Assembly: GCA_964355565.1 (NCBI GenBank) | Contig: CAYHDJ010000002.1 | Span: 1 to 64,000, forward strand | From: Azoamicus sp964355565 | GTDB taxonomy: Bacteria; Pseudomonadota; Gammaproteobacteria; UBA6186; Azoamicaceae | DNA length: 64,000 nt | Direction of reading: 5' to 3' | Shown: positions 50,339 to 59,751 of the stretch, in pieces | Position numbering within the stretch: position 1 is the stretch's first letter | Layout: each line of letters starts with the position of its first letter | Notes under the pieces: model-generated | Told to the model about the DNA's origin: nothing | The model's database searches: none | The model's input: only the letters and a program-made list of their open reading frames with translations | Made by a program: the position numbers and the translations under genes

Positions 50339-51412
50339 ATGCAATACAAAATACTAGCAAACAAATGGCGTCCAAAAAGTCTAAATGAAATTATTGGACA
50401 AGATCATATAATCTTTATAATAAAAAATATAATTAAAGACAAAAACATCCACCACTCATATATAATTAGCGGACCACAAGGTTCAGGAAAAACTACACTA
50501 GCACGAATAATAACAAAATGTTTAAACTGTGAAACACAAACAACAATAACGCCATGTAATATATGTTACTGTTGCCAAACTATAGACAAAAATCAAAATT
50601 ACGATTCCATTGAAATAGATGCAGCATCAAAAACAAAAATAGAAGACATAAAAGATATAATAGATTTATCAAAGTATAAAAACTCAAACAACAGATACAA
50701 AACATACATCATAGACGAATGCCACATGCTTTCTCAAAGCAGTTTTAACTACCTATTGAAAGTACTAGAGGAACCACTAGAAAACACAATATACATATTA
50801 GTAACTACACAAATAGAAAAAATACCTCAAACTATAATATCACGATGTATAGATCTTCAACTTAAAAAAATATCAAACAGAAATATAAAAACCAGATTAA
50901 AAAACATACTAGACAAAGAAAAAATAACATATGATAATAATTCACTAGAATATATATCACTGTTTTCCAATGGAAGTTTAAGACAAGCTATAAACACATT
51001 AGAAAAAATAATAAATCTAAAAGAAAAAATCATAACACTTCAAAACACAAAAAATGCACTAGGAATCTTATCAGAATTAAATGTACTTTTTATAATAAAA
51101 AGCATACATGACCACGATACAAAAAATCTAATAAAAAATATAAAACAATTAATTAAAAAATACATAGATTACAAAAACTTATTAACGCAAATACAACTAA
51201 TCCTATATAAAATACTCTTACACAAAATAAGAATAAACTATGACAAAATGTTATCCAAATATAACATATTTATATATTTATCACAAAAACTAACAAAAGA
51301 TGATATAATTAGCATGTACATTACACTAATAAAAATACAAACAGAGTATATAATTATAAATGATTTAGATTTTGAAATAATACTAATTAATTTATCACTA
51401 ATAATTAAATGA
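50339..51412 (+). CDS. dnaX: DNA polymerase III subunit gamma (DnaX, short form)
   Basis: DnaX is the ATPase of the clamp loader. The 357 residues cover domains I-III only. GPQGSGKTTLAR is Walker A (about 45-56), the zinc module is CLNCE..PCNICYCC, IIDECHML is Walker B, and NGSLRQAINTLE contains sensor 2. The tau-specific domains that bind the polymerase and DnaB in E. coli are missing, so only a gamma-like protein is made; no frameshift site is needed. It ends at a strong terminator hairpin. Confidence 0.94.
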   Translation: MQYKILANKWRPKSLNEIIGQDHIIFIIKNIIKDKNIHHSYIISGPQGSGKTTLARIITKCLNCETQTTITPCNICYCCQTIDKNQNYDSIEIDAASKTKIEDIKDIIDLSKYKNSNNRYKTYIIDECHMLSQSSFNYLLKVLEEPLENTIYILVTTQIEKIPQTIISRCIDLQLKKISNRNIKTRLKNILDKEKITYDNNSLEYISLFSNGSLRQAINTLEKIINLKEKIITLQNTKNALGILSELNVLFIIKSIHDHDTKNLIKNIKQLIKKYIDYKNLLTQIQLILYKILLHKIRINYDKMLSKYNIFIYLSQKLTKDDIISMYITLIKIQTEYIIINDLDFEIILINLSLIIK

Positions 51413-51436
51413 AGCTGGCATTATAAATGCCAGCTT
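51412..51436. terminator. Bidirectional intrinsic terminator between dnaX and groL
   Basis: AAGCTGGCATT (51412-51422) and AATGCCAGCTT (51426-51436) form a perfect 11-bp stem with a 3-base loop. T/A-rich flanks occur on both sides. It serves convergent dnaX (stop overlaps by one base) and groL (stop 8 bases away). It is the strongest hairpin I found in the window, in DNA that otherwise lacks such terminators. Confidence 0.88.
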
Positions 51437-51443
51437 TAATAAA

Positions 51444-53081
51444 TCACATCATATTCATAGAATTCATATTATCATTATGAGATCCAGCACCATTTTTATC
51501 AGACTTTGGAGCTTCAGCTATCGCACATTCAGTCGTAATCATCAAACCAGCTATAGAACCTGCATGCTCTAATGCACATTTTGATACCTTGGTAGGATCC
51601 AATATACCAAACTCTACCATATCTCCATATTTCTCTAGAGCAGCATTAAACCCATAATTACCACTTCCATTTTTAACATTTTCTAAAACAACTGCTGGTT
51701 CAAATCCAGCATTTGATGCTATTTGTCGTAATGGAGATTCTAATGCTCTCAAAACTATTTTAACACCATGCACTTGATCTTCGTTATCACATTTTATATC
51801 ACTTAACTTATCCATAACCCTTATATATGCCACACCTCCACCAGGTAACATACCTTCTTCTACAGCCGCCCTAGTTGCATGTAAAGCGTCCTCCACCCTA
51901 GCTTTCTTTTCTTTCATTTCAACTTCAGTATAAGCCCCAACCTTTATTACAGCCACTCCGCCAGATAATTTTGCTGCTCTTTCTTGTAACTTCTCTTTAT
52001 CATAATCACTAGTAGCTTCATCACGTTGTTTCTCTATTTGTTTTATTCTATCCCTTATAGCACTAACTTTGCCAGCACCATCTATTATGGTAGTATTATC
52101 CTTAGTAATAACAACTCTCTTTGCCAAACCTAAATCTTCTAATTTAACTGAGTCTAAAGATATGCCAAGTTCATCAGATACAACTACTGTATTAGTAAGA
52201 ATAGCAATATCCTCTAGAATAGCCTTTCTTCTATCACCAAAACCAGGCGCTTTAACAGCACAAGACTTTACAATACCTCTTATATTATTAACAACTAAGG
52301 TAGCCAAAGCCTCTCCCTCTACATCTTCCATTATAATAAACAAAGACTTACCAGTCTTAGCAATACCTTCTAACACAGGCACCATATCTCTTATACTTGC
52401 TATTTTTTTATCAACTATTAATATATAAGGATTATCTAACTCACAACTCATATTACGTTGATTATTAACAAAATGTGGAGACACATAACCTTTATCAAAC
52501 TGCATTCCATCAACTACCTGTAATTCATTCTCTAAACTATTACCTTCTTCAACAGTTATAACACCCTCTTTACCAACTTTGGACATAGCTTTAGATATAA
52601 TTTCTCCAATTTCAAAATCAGAATTAGCAGAAATAGCCCCAATTTGCATAATATCTTTATCTGTTAAACAAGGAATGGACATTTTTTTCAACTCTTTTAC
52701 ACAAACTGCTATAGCCTTATCTATCCCGCGTTTTAAATCCATTGGATTCATTCCAGCCGCCACACACTTATTGCCCTCAATAGCTATACTTTTAGCTAAA
52801 ACTGTAGCTGTAGTAGTTCCATCTCCAGCAATGTCAGAAGTCTGAGATGCTACTTCCTTAACCATTTGAGCTCCCATATTAACAAATCTATCTTCTAACT
52901 CTATTTCTTTAGCTACAGTAACACCATCTTTAGTCACAGTTGGAGACCCAAAAGGTTTCTCTATTATAACATTTCTTCCACAAGGGCCTAAAGTTTTTTG
53001 CACAACATTAGCCAAAATAATAACCCCTTCTAGCAATTTTTGACGCGCGCTTTCGCCATATTTAATATCTTTAACACCCAT
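51444..53081 (-). CDS. groL: Chaperonin GroEL
   Basis: GroEL is the large subunit of the folding chamber, usually the most abundant symbiont protein. It has 545 residues (E. coli 548). KTLGPCGRNVIIEKPFGSP, AGDGTTTATVLAKSI (ATP site), GGGVAYIRV and ITTECAIAEAPK are conserved. The C-terminal tail NDNMNSMNMM is a shortened Met-rich version of the GGM repeat. Protein composition is close to free-living homologues, in contrast with its neighbours. Confidence 0.98.
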   Translation of the reverse strand: MGVKDIKYGESARQKLLEGVIILANVVQKTLGPCGRNVIIEKPFGSPTVTKDGVTVAKEIELEDRFVNMGAQMVKEVASQTSDIAGDGTTTATVLAKSIAIEGNKCVAAGMNPMDLKRGIDKAIAVCVKELKKMSIPCLTDKDIMQIGAISANSDFEIGEIISKAMSKVGKEGVITVEEGNSLENELQVVDGMQFDKGYVSPHFVNNQRNMSCELDNPYILIVDKKIASIRDMVPVLEGIAKTGKSLFIIMEDVEGEALATLVVNNIRGIVKSCAVKAPGFGDRRKAILEDIAILTNTVVVSDELGISLDSVKLEDLGLAKRVVITKDNTTIIDGAGKVSAIRDRIKQIEKQRDEATSDYDKEKLQERAAKLSGGVAVIKVGAYTEVEMKEKKARVEDALHATRAAVEEGMLPGGGVAYIRVMDKLSDIKCDNEDQVHGVKIVLRALESPLRQIASNAGFEPAVVLENVKNGSGNYGFNAALEKYGDMVEFGILDPTKVSKCALEHAGSIAGLMITTECAIAEAPKSDKNGAGSHNDNMNSMNMM

Positions 53082-53094
53082 TTTTTTTTACTCC

Positions 53095-53388
53095 TTAATC
53101 CACAACTGCAATAATATCATCTTCTTTTATAATTAAATAATCTCTACCCTTAATAGTAATATCTGTTCCAACATATTTACCAAAAATAACATGATCATTG
53201 CACTTCAAAGTAAGCTTTTGAACTTTACCATCCACAACTTTGCCAGGACCAATAGCAACAACAACGCCTTTTTGAGATTTATCAACAACAGTTTCAGGTA
53301 TAATTATTCCACCTTCTGTAGTACGTTCATCTATTCGTTTTATAACAACCCTATCAGCTAAAGGACGAATACCTATGTCATTGTCCAT
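53095..53388 (-). CDS. groS: Co-chaperonin GroES
   Basis: GroES caps the GroEL chamber. It has 97 residues. IRPLADRVVIKRID, GGIIIPE (mobile loop and flanks) and YLIIKEDDIIAVV are typical. The ATG at 53388 follows GGAG by 6 bases. It lies 13 bases before groL, with one shared promoter upstream. Confidence 0.96.
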   Translation of the reverse strand: MDNDIGIRPLADRVVIKRIDERTTEGGIIIPETVVDKSQKGVVVAIGPGKVVDGKVQKLTLKCNDHVIFGKYVGTDITIKGRDYLIIKEDDIIAVVD

Positions 53389-53418
53389 ATAAAACTCCAA
53401 AAATAAAAATTACTATTG

Positions 53419-53452
53419 ATTATATATATGTAGTCACTTTATTATTAATCAA
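53419..53452 (-). promoter_or_regulatory. Candidate promoter of groESL (sigma-70 or sigma-32 type)
   Basis: On the minus strand TTGATT (53452-53447) is followed after 18 bases by TATATA (53428-53423). The same region can be read as CTTGATT, about 14 bases, CTACATAT, which loosely resembles the heat-shock pattern CTTGAAA/CCCATNTA. TATAAT at 53424-53419 is too far from the -35. The promoter is about 31-60 bases before the groS start. Confidence 0.4.
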
Positions 53453-53476
53453 GTGCCATCAACAAAAAAAAACATA

Positions 53477-53701
53477 ATGTTAATAACATACATTAAATCA
53501 AAAGATATAATAGAAAAAATATCACTACATACATTAAAAATATATAACAAAAAAATAATTATACAAAAAAACATATCCACGCTGTTCATAAATAAAAAAC
53601 ACATATGTAAAGAAAAAACAAACAAACTAATATTACATACAAATAAAAAATTAATTTCTGAATTTAAAACAAACTATTTTTTAATAAAATCAAAAAAATA
53701 A
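53477..53701 (+). CDS. Small hypothetical protein, possible CutA remnant
   Basis: From the ATG at 53477 this frame encodes 74 residues; a GTG at 53453 would add 8. The layout MLITYIKSKDIIEKIS, then STLFINKKHICKEKTNKLILHTN, fits the CutA ferredoxin-like fold (E. coli [23 protein letters not shown]), and cutA is close to groESL in some gammaproteobacteria. Conserved CutA residues such as the Trp are missing, so this is weak. Its 3' end overlaps convergent rsmI by 28 bases. It may be non-coding. Confidence 0.35.
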   Translation: MLITYIKSKDIIEKISLHTLKIYNKKIIIQKNISTLFINKKHICKEKTNKLILHTNKKLISEFKTNYFLIKSKK

Positions 53702-54507
53702 AAAGCAAAAACGCTTTTATCCAGACTAGATGAAAAAAAAATAAAGTTATAAAAACCATCTTTATTAATTAAATCTTCCAATAAACAATTATTCATATTA
53801 AAATTATTTAATAATTGATCTTTAAACCCACTTAACAATACAACAAACTCACCTTTAAAATACTGTTTATAAAAATCAATAAATTCAAAATTAAAATCAC
53901 CCAATTTAAAAGATATAACAAACTCAAATTTTTTAGTTAAGTCCTTAGCTATAAAGATTAATCTATCTAAACTAAATATCTCTTTCATTAAAAATATAGT
54001 TGCTATTAATCTATCAGCAGATTCAAAAAATATACATACACGCTCTTCATACAAATTTTTTTTAAAATAAATTTTTTTATACAACTCTTTTTTTGGCAAA
54101 AATCCATCAAATGTAAACTTGTTAACAGCAAAACTAGAAACAGAAACAACAGTAGCAACAATTGATGCACCTGGAATAGGTACAACTTTAAATCCATTAA
54201 CATATGCGCTATTAACAAAAAAATAACCAGGATCACTAATACCAGGTGTTCCAGCATCAGAAACAATAGCGCAAGAAAAACCATTAGTTAACTGATTAAT
54301 TAAAAAATCAGCAATATATTGTTCATTATTATGACTAATAGATATAATTTTATTTCTAAAATTTAAAAAAGATAAAATAAAGCAGATTTTTCTAGAATCT
54401 TCTGCTATAATGAAATCAACGTTCTTAAGGACAAAAATAGCTCTACTTGAAAAATCAAAAATATTACCTATAGGAACACCAACAACATACAAAACACCAG
54501 TTAACAT
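53674..54507 (-). CDS. rsmI: 16S rRNA 2'-O-ribose C1402 methyltransferase RsmI
   Basis: This SAM-dependent enzyme of the tetrapyrrole-methylase fold methylates C1402. It has 277 residues (E. coli 286). LYVVGVPIGNIFDFSSRA is the start block, IAEDSRK and SDAGTPGISDPGY are signatures, and IPGASIVATVV follows. I chose MLTGVLYVVG (54507); the in-frame ATG at 54597 would overlap rbfA. The C-terminal 60 residues are diverged and Phe-rich. Confidence 0.92.
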   Translation of the reverse strand: MLTGVLYVVGVPIGNIFDFSSRAIFVLKNVDFIIAEDSRKICFILSFLNFRNKIISISHNNEQYIADFLINQLTNGFSCAIVSDAGTPGISDPGYFFVNSAYVNGFKVVPIPGASIVATVVSVSSFAVNKFTFDGFLPKKELYKKIYFKKNLYEERVCIFFESADRLIATIFLMKEIFSLDRLIFIAKDLTKKFEFVISFKLGDFNFEFIDFYKQYFKGEFVVLLSGFKDQLLNNFNMNNCLLEDLINKDGFYNFIFFSSSLDKSVFAFYFFDFIKK

Positions 54508-54550
54508 ACAAAATAACCTTAAAATAATATTAAATTCTACAAAAAATAAT

Positions 54551-54874
54551 ATGAATAAAAATATAAACAAAAAATTAATACATAAACACATCACCACTAT
54601 ATTAACAGACCTAACTCATAATATAAAGAATAATCTGATAACAGTCACAAATATAAAAATATCAAAAAATTTTGATAACTTAATAATATATTTATCTATA
54701 CTTAAAAATAAAAGCGAAATATTAAAACAACTAAATAGATCTTCAAATTATATAAAATATAATTTAGCAACAAAACTGAACAAATACAAAATACCAAAAA
54801 TAATATTGACATTAGATGAATCAATAGAATACGAAAATGAAATAGACGCATTAATTAAAAAAATTCAAAAATGA
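54551..54874 (+). CDS. rbfA: Ribosome-binding factor A
   Basis: RbfA helps mature the 5' end of 16S rRNA. The start MNKNINKKLIHKHITTIL gives 107 residues (E. coli 133). The KH-type fold can be followed in NNLITVTNIKISKNFDNLIIYLSI and IPKIILTLDESIEYENEIDALIKKI (E. coli PELTFAYDNSLVEGMRMSNL). It overlaps truB by 4 bases, the usual pairing, but infB-nusA are not adjacent. Confidence 0.82.
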   Translation: MNKNINKKLIHKHITTILTDLTHNIKNNLITVTNIKISKNFDNLIIYLSILKNKSEILKQLNRSSNYIKYNLATKLNKYKIPKIILTLDESIEYENEIDALIKKIQK

Positions 54875-55545
54875 ATATACACGGTATTTTATTGATCAAC
54901 AAACCAATCAATATAACATCCAACAAAACAATACAAATAATAAAAAATAAATTTAAAATCAAAAAACTTGGTCATTGCGGTACATTAGACCCATCAGCAT
55001 CCGGATTACTTATTGTTTGTATAGGAAATAAAACAAAAAAAATAAATAATATTATTTTATATAAAAAAACATACATAATAACAGCATTAATAGGTATAAA
55101 ATCTAAATCAAACGATTTAGAAGACAAGATAACATTTTTTCAAAACAAAACAAAAAAAATAACATCACGCAAAATAAAAACACAATTGAACAATATAAAA
55201 AACCAACAAACCCAAATACCATCAATATTTTCATCAATAAAACACAATGGAATGAAACTATACCAATTTGCTAGACTAGAAATAAACATAAAAACAAAAA
55301 AAAGACCTACAAAAATATACAATATAATTCTAATTAAAAATACACACAACTTAATAACATTAAAAATAAAATGTAGCCATGGAGTATACATGAGAACAAT
55401 AATAGACACATTAAGTGCATACATAAAACAACCAATATGCACATTAAAAATAGAAAGACTGATAATTCAAAAATATAACATCCTAAAATCGTATAACATA
55501 TCAAAAAAAACTAATATACATATACAACACCTTTTACTAAAATAA
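54871..55545 (+). CDS. truB: tRNA pseudouridine-55 synthase TruB
   Basis: TruB makes pseudouridine 55 in the T arm of tRNAs. It has 224 residues (E. coli 314). GILLINKPINITSNKTIQ is the start and LGHCGTLDPSASGLLIV (about 33-49) has the catalytic Asp. KHNGMKLYQFARL and SHGVYMRTIIDTL follow. The C-terminal PUA domain is absent or very reduced. Confidence 0.92.
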   Translation: MNIHGILLINKPINITSNKTIQIIKNKFKIKKLGHCGTLDPSASGLLIVCIGNKTKKINNIILYKKTYIITALIGIKSKSNDLEDKITFFQNKTKKITSRKIKTQLNNIKNQQTQIPSIFSSIKHNGMKLYQFARLEINIKTKKRPTKIYNIILIKNTHNLITLKIKCSHGVYMRTIIDTLSAYIKQPICTLKIERLIIQKYNILKSYNISKKTNIHIQHLLLK

Positions 55546-55546
55546 C

Positions 55547-56302
55547 TCACAATAGTAATTCAGATATATTTTTAAACAAATCTACTAAATAAATATCACA
55601 ATTATTTAATACAAATGGAATTCCATTATTAGCAGAATTACTAATATACTCAATTAATGGAATTTCATAAAAATTATCTATAGAAAACTCATTAGCCAGC
55701 TTTTCTGTAAAACCATGATTTCCATAAATATAATTCAAATGATTGCAATTAACACACTTTAAAAATGTCATATTTTCTACTAAACAACAAATATTTATAT
55801 TAAATTTCTTCAACATTACTATAGATCGTCTAAGATCATCAACTGATAATATTTGAGGAGTAGTAACCAAAATTACACCAGTAAAAATAATATCTCTTAA
55901 TAGACTTAAATAAATATCTCCAGTGCCTGGTGGAAAATCTACTATCAATACATCTAAATCACCCCACACTGTATTATTAAACAAGTGCCTAATTGCATTA
56001 CTAATCATTGGACCACGCCATAAAACTGGAGAATTAATATTTAAAAAATATCCCATGGACATAGAATATACACCATGCTTGAAAATTGGCACAAAAGAAT
56101 TATCAGTGAAATTCAAATTTAAATAATCTTCACTAGATATTCCTAATAATCTTAAATGATTTGGTCCATATGCATCAGCGTCAAGTAAACCCACTTTTTT
56201 TTTAAAAAAATTTGACAAAGAGCATGCTAAATTAACAGCTAAAGTACTCTTTCCAACCCCGCCTTTACACGACATAATCCCAAATATATTTTTTATAGAC
56301 AT
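55547..56302 (-). CDS. mrp: Iron-sulfur carrier Mrp (ApbC/NBP35 family)
   Basis: This P-loop ATPase carries and delivers Fe-S clusters. It has 251 residues (E. coli 369, which has an extra N-terminal domain). SCKGGVGKSTLAVNLACSL (about 11-29) is the deviant Walker A, VDFPPGTGD the family motif, and CVNCNHL (about 186-192) the bridging CxxC. Likely clients are NfuA-type targets such as MoaA and RlmN. Confidence 0.92.
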   Translation of the reverse strand: MSIKNIFGIMSCKGGVGKSTLAVNLACSLSNFFKKKVGLLDADAYGPNHLRLLGISSEDYLNLNFTDNSFVPIFKHGVYSMSMGYFLNINSPVLWRGPMISNAIRHLFNNTVWGDLDVLIVDFPPGTGDIYLSLLRDIIFTGVILVTTPQILSVDDLRRSIVMLKKFNINICCLVENMTFLKCVNCNHLNYIYGNHGFTEKLANEFSIDNFYEIPLIEYISNSANNGIPFVLNNCDIYLVDLFKNISELLL

Positions 56303-56391
56303 AAATTACAAAAAAACTTAACTAAAAAAATTCAAAAAAAATTTACACTATAGAAATTACTACTAACACTAATTTAGCCAATACTTATAAA

Positions 56392-56958
56392 TTAAATAAT
56401 TCTTGACACATATTCATGATTTTCTGTATCTATTTTAATGAGATCATTTGCCTTAACAAATAATGGAACTTTTACACTTATACCAGTTTCTAAAACTGCA
56501 TTCTTAAAAGTTTTTGAAATTACAGACATGCTGTTTACATCTTCTGCTGAAATAACTATTAACTCAACAAATTTAGGCAACTTAAAAGCAATAATTGTGT
56601 TATTCCAAAAAACAAGATAACACAAACACCCTTCTTTTAAAAAATTTTTATCAGCGCCTATAATATTACTAAACACCTCATGATACTCAGACGATTGCTC
56701 ATCAATAAAATAAAAAATATCATTTGACAAATATAAATATTTAGCCTTTAACTCAAATAAATCAGCTGCCTTTAACTTCTCGCTAAGTTTAATAGTTTTT
56801 CGTATTATAAGTCCGGATACAATATGTTTCATTTTTAATCTATTAAATGCTTGACCCTTACCAGGATTAACAAATTCCTGTTCAATTATAACATAAGGTT
56901 CATTATTAACTTCAACTTTTAATCCAGGTTTAAAATCTTTGCTTTTATAAAATATCAT
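56392..56958 (-). CDS. efp: Elongation factor P
   Basis: EF-P rescues ribosomes stalled at proline runs. It has 188 residues, as in E. coli. NPGKGQAFNRLKMKHI (about 31-46) holds the Lys that EpmA and EpmB modify in E. coli. The ending DTENHEYVSRI is typical. Modification genes are not in the window. It overlaps hflC by 4 bases. The 89 bases before it toward mrp contain no recognisable feature. Confidence 0.94.
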   Translation of the reverse strand: MIFYKSKDFKPGLKVEVNNEPYVIIEQEFVNPGKGQAFNRLKMKHIVSGLIIRKTIKLSEKLKAADLFELKAKYLYLSNDIFYFIDEQSSEYHEVFSNIIGADKNFLKEGCLCYLVFWNNTIIAFKLPKFVELIVISAEDVNSMSVISKTFKNAVLETGISVKVPLFVKANDLIKIDTENHEYVSRII

Positions 56959-57836
56959 AAATTAAAATTCTTAAAATATTTGAAAAATTCATTACTACTT
57001 GATAAAACAATAATATCAGACTTACTACAAAAAGAATTTTTATAAGCATCTAAGCTTCTATAAAAAAAATAGAACTCAGGATCTAATTTATACGCATCAG
57101 CATAAATTTTAGTAACAATAGCATCGCCTTCACCTTTTATTTTTTTAGCATCTTTCAATGCATGAGCAACAATAATGCGCTTTTCTTTTTCAGCTAAAGC
57201 ATGAATTCTTACAGCCTCAGCTCTACCATTTGCTCTTATCTCACTAGCTACTCGTTCTCTTTCAGCTCTCATTCTATTATAAACAGAATCTCTAACTTCG
57301 TCAGGCAAATCTATACGTTTTATTCTAACATCAATAACAGAAATACCTATATTCTTAGTAGTACTCTCCATATCTTCACGAAGTCTGAACATCAATTCCA
57401 ACCTTTCACCATATACAACTTCTTGAATAGTATGTCTGCCAAACTCAGCTTTTAAATCGGCTACTATTTTCTGCCTCAATAACTGTTCAGCCTTATTTCT
57501 ATGTCCACCGGTTCTAGTGTAATATAAGGACAAATCATCAATTTGCCATAAAACATAAAAATCCACTAAGACATCTTTTTTTTCTTTAGTTGTAATCCTA
57601 GAAGACTGAGAATCTAAAACTTTTAAACGCATATCAAAAACTCTAACTTCTTGCAATAATGGTATTTTAAAATGCAATCCTGGATAATAAATTCTAGCAA
57701 CTTTTGTCTTATCATCTACTTTTAATTTACCTAAATATTCAATCAAAGCTTTATCTGTTTCATAAACAGTAAATAAAGAAAAAGGCATTATACACACTAA
57801 AACAACAAATAAAAAAACAAAGTAAAAAACCCTCAT
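56955..57836 (-). CDS. hflC: Membrane protease regulator HflC
   Basis: HflC forms with HflK a membrane cage around FtsH. It has 293 residues (E. coli 334). An N-terminal helix (about 5-20) is followed by the SPFH domain: YYPGLHFKIPLLQEV, DMRLKVLDSQ, IDDLSLYYTRTGG and IDVRIKRIDLPDEVRDSVYNRM in pieces. RAEAVRIHALAEKEK begins a coiled coil. hflK lies 13 bases upstream. Confidence 0.93.
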   Translation of the reverse strand: MRVFYFVFLFVVLVCIMPFSLFTVYETDKALIEYLGKLKVDDKTKVARIYYPGLHFKIPLLQEVRVFDMRLKVLDSQSSRITTKEKKDVLVDFYVLWQIDDLSLYYTRTGGHRNKAEQLLRQKIVADLKAEFGRHTIQEVVYGERLELMFRLREDMESTTKNIGISVIDVRIKRIDLPDEVRDSVYNRMRAERERVASEIRANGRAEAVRIHALAEKEKRIIVAHALKDAKKIKGEGDAIVTKIYADAYKLDPEFYFFYRSLDAYKNSFCSKSDIIVLSSSNEFFKYFKNFNL

Positions 57837-57849
57837 ATATAAACCTCAA

Positions 57850-58812
57850 TTATCTAGTTTTATTAGTTAATAACGTATTTTCACTACCATTTGACAAAAA
57901 TTTATCAATAGGCAAATAAATTATACTATTATTAGCTAAATCGATTAAAACTTTTGTGGTTTTTGAAAAAACACTTTCCAACGCATCCAAATAAAGCCGC
58001 ATTCTAGTTACCTCTGGTGCATTCTTATATTCACCTAACATCAATTTAAATTTAATAACATCACCGTCAGCTATAAAAATAACTTCTTGCTTATAAGCGT
58101 TGGCCGTTTCTAAAATTCTAAAAGCCTCGCCTTTAGCTTCAGGTATGACCTTATTTGCAAATGATTCAGCTTGATGCTTCAATTGCTCCTTTTCTTCTTG
58201 AGCTTTTATAACATCATCAAAAGAGCTTTTTATATCATTTGGTATTCTAACATCTTTCAAAGCAACAACAGAAACATATATACCAGAATTATAAGAATCT
58301 AATATATGCTGTAATTGTTCATGAATTTCAGAAGCAATTTGTTCTTTACCTAATGTCATTAAAAAATCTAAATCAGAGTACCCCACAACCTGCCTTAATG
58401 CGCTATCAGCAGCTTCCTTTAAACTTTTATCAGGTTCAGCTAAATTAAACAAATATTTTTCAACATCACTAATTCTATATTGCACTTCTATCTCTACAGT
58501 TATTATATTTTCATCTCTAGTTAACATATAAGAACCATAATGACCACTTCGTTCTAACTTTTCTGTATTAACAATTTGTTTTTTTTCAAAAAAAATAGGT
58601 ATCCAATTAGGCCCTTGGCCAGTAATTCTGTTATATTTACCTAGCCGTGTTATTACAGCTTGCTCTGCAGGCTTAACAATATACACGCCTAAAGCCAAAT
58701 ATACAAAAAAAATTAAAAAAATAACTCCAACAAAAACCTTTTTAAAAAAAGTACCATCAAATTTATACTCATTACCACCTAAAAACCTAAAAACAAAATT
58801 CTTAAAAAACAT
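57850..58812 (-). CDS. hflK: Membrane protease regulator HflK
   Basis: HflK is the partner of HflC. It has 320 residues (E. coli 419). A single helix covers about 27-46. PAEQAVITRLGKYNRITGQGPNW, RDENIITVEIEVQYRI, ALRQVVG and PEAKGEAFRILETANAYKQEV are SPFH-family blocks. The Gly/Pro-rich N- and C-terminal extensions of E. coli HflK are lost. The order miaA-hflK-hflC is kept, but hfq and hflX are gone. Confidence 0.93.
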   Translation of the reverse strand: MFFKNFVFRFLGGNEYKFDGTFFKKVFVGVIFLIFFVYLALGVYIVKPAEQAVITRLGKYNRITGQGPNWIPIFFEKKQIVNTEKLERSGHYGSYMLTRDENIITVEIEVQYRISDVEKYLFNLAEPDKSLKEAADSALRQVVGYSDLDFLMTLGKEQIASEIHEQLQHILDSYNSGIYVSVVALKDVRIPNDIKSSFDDVIKAQEEKEQLKHQAESFANKVIPEAKGEAFRILETANAYKQEVIFIADGDVIKFKLMLGEYKNAPEVTRMRLYLDALESVFSKTTKVLIDLANNSIIYLPIDKFLSNGSENTLLTNKTR

Positions 58813-58836
58813 ACAACACCCTTGCTTTTAAAAAAA

Positions 58837-59718
58837 TCAAAATAACAACGCATTAATAATGCTAACGCTATCCTTTAATAAAAACTTCTCCTTATTTTCA
58901 ATATAAAACACATTAGAACCAAACTTTTTAGCCCACTTCAATTGATTATTAGATAAATCAATGGTAGATTTCAAAATTGATTTAACTGCATTCAAAAAAC
59001 ACATCTTATTATCTAAATAAAGCCATAAATCTTTATATCCAATAGACCTAATAGATTGAGAGTTAACTGTTAAATCTCCTCTAGAATATAGCGCTTCAAC
59101 TTCAGATAAAAAACCATCAGCTAACATCCCCAAAAGCCTATTTTTTATTTTACAGTAAAAAACTTCCTTATTAAATGGCACTAAAAAAATATTCACAAAT
59201 TTAAAACAAAAAATATCAGAATTAAAATAATCAAACAAACAAAATTTATCTCTATAAACTTTATTAAATGTATTTAAACATTTACCATTTTTATCATCTT
59301 TTGTCAAAAATTCAAAAAAACTTTTAAAAAAAATATTAAAGTTTTTGTTAAATAAAAAACTTTTAAAAAATTTAAAAAAATTTTGTAAATACCAAATATA
59401 CATCATAGTTCCACCAACAAACACAGGAATTTTACCATGATAAAAACAATCTAACACTATAAAAAATGCATCAACACAAAAATCCCAAACAGAATAAGTT
59501 TCACTTGGATCTTTAATAGATATTAAATGATGTACAATTTTACTTCTAATAAAATAACTTGGTTTACCAGTTCCTATATCCATATATTTATATATCATAC
59601 TCGCATCAGCATTAAGAATCTCAATTGGAAAATAATTATATAAATCAACTGATAATTTAGTTTTACCAACGCATGTAGGCCCAATTATAAAAATAATTAA
59701 ATTATTTAAATGTAACAT
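58837..59718 (-). CDS. miaA: tRNA dimethylallyltransferase MiaA
   Basis: MiaA adds a prenyl group to A37 of tRNAs that read codons starting with U, such as the Cys and Leu tRNAs here, which have A37. It has 293 residues (E. coli 316). IIGPTCVGKTKLSVDLY is the P-loop (about 11-27), LNADASMIYKYMDIGTGKPS the next block (usually DSALIYRGMDIGTAKP), FVGGTMMYIWYL the substrate site, and RSIGYKDLW a late motif. The middle insert is highly diverged and Phe/Lys-rich. Confidence 0.92.
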   Translation of the reverse strand: MLHLNNLIIFIIGPTCVGKTKLSVDLYNYFPIEILNADASMIYKYMDIGTGKPSYFIRSKIVHHLISIKDPSETYSVWDFCVDAFFIVLDCFYHGKIPVFVGGTMMYIWYLQNFFKFFKSFLFNKNFNIFFKSFFEFLTKDDKNGKCLNTFNKVYRDKFCLFDYFNSDIFCFKFVNIFLVPFNKEVFYCKIKNRLLGMLADGFLSEVEALYSRGDLTVNSQSIRSIGYKDLWLYLDNKMCFLNAVKSILKSTIDLSNNQLKWAKKFGSNVFYIENKEKFLLKDSVSIINALLF

Positions 59719-59751
59719 AAATATTAATAAAAATATCAGACTTAAACAATC

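Noticed and set aside
52069..52428. 119-codon plus-strand frame opposite groL
   Set aside because: The antisense frame of a highly conserved gene is open because of its codon pattern; no ribosome-binding site or motif.
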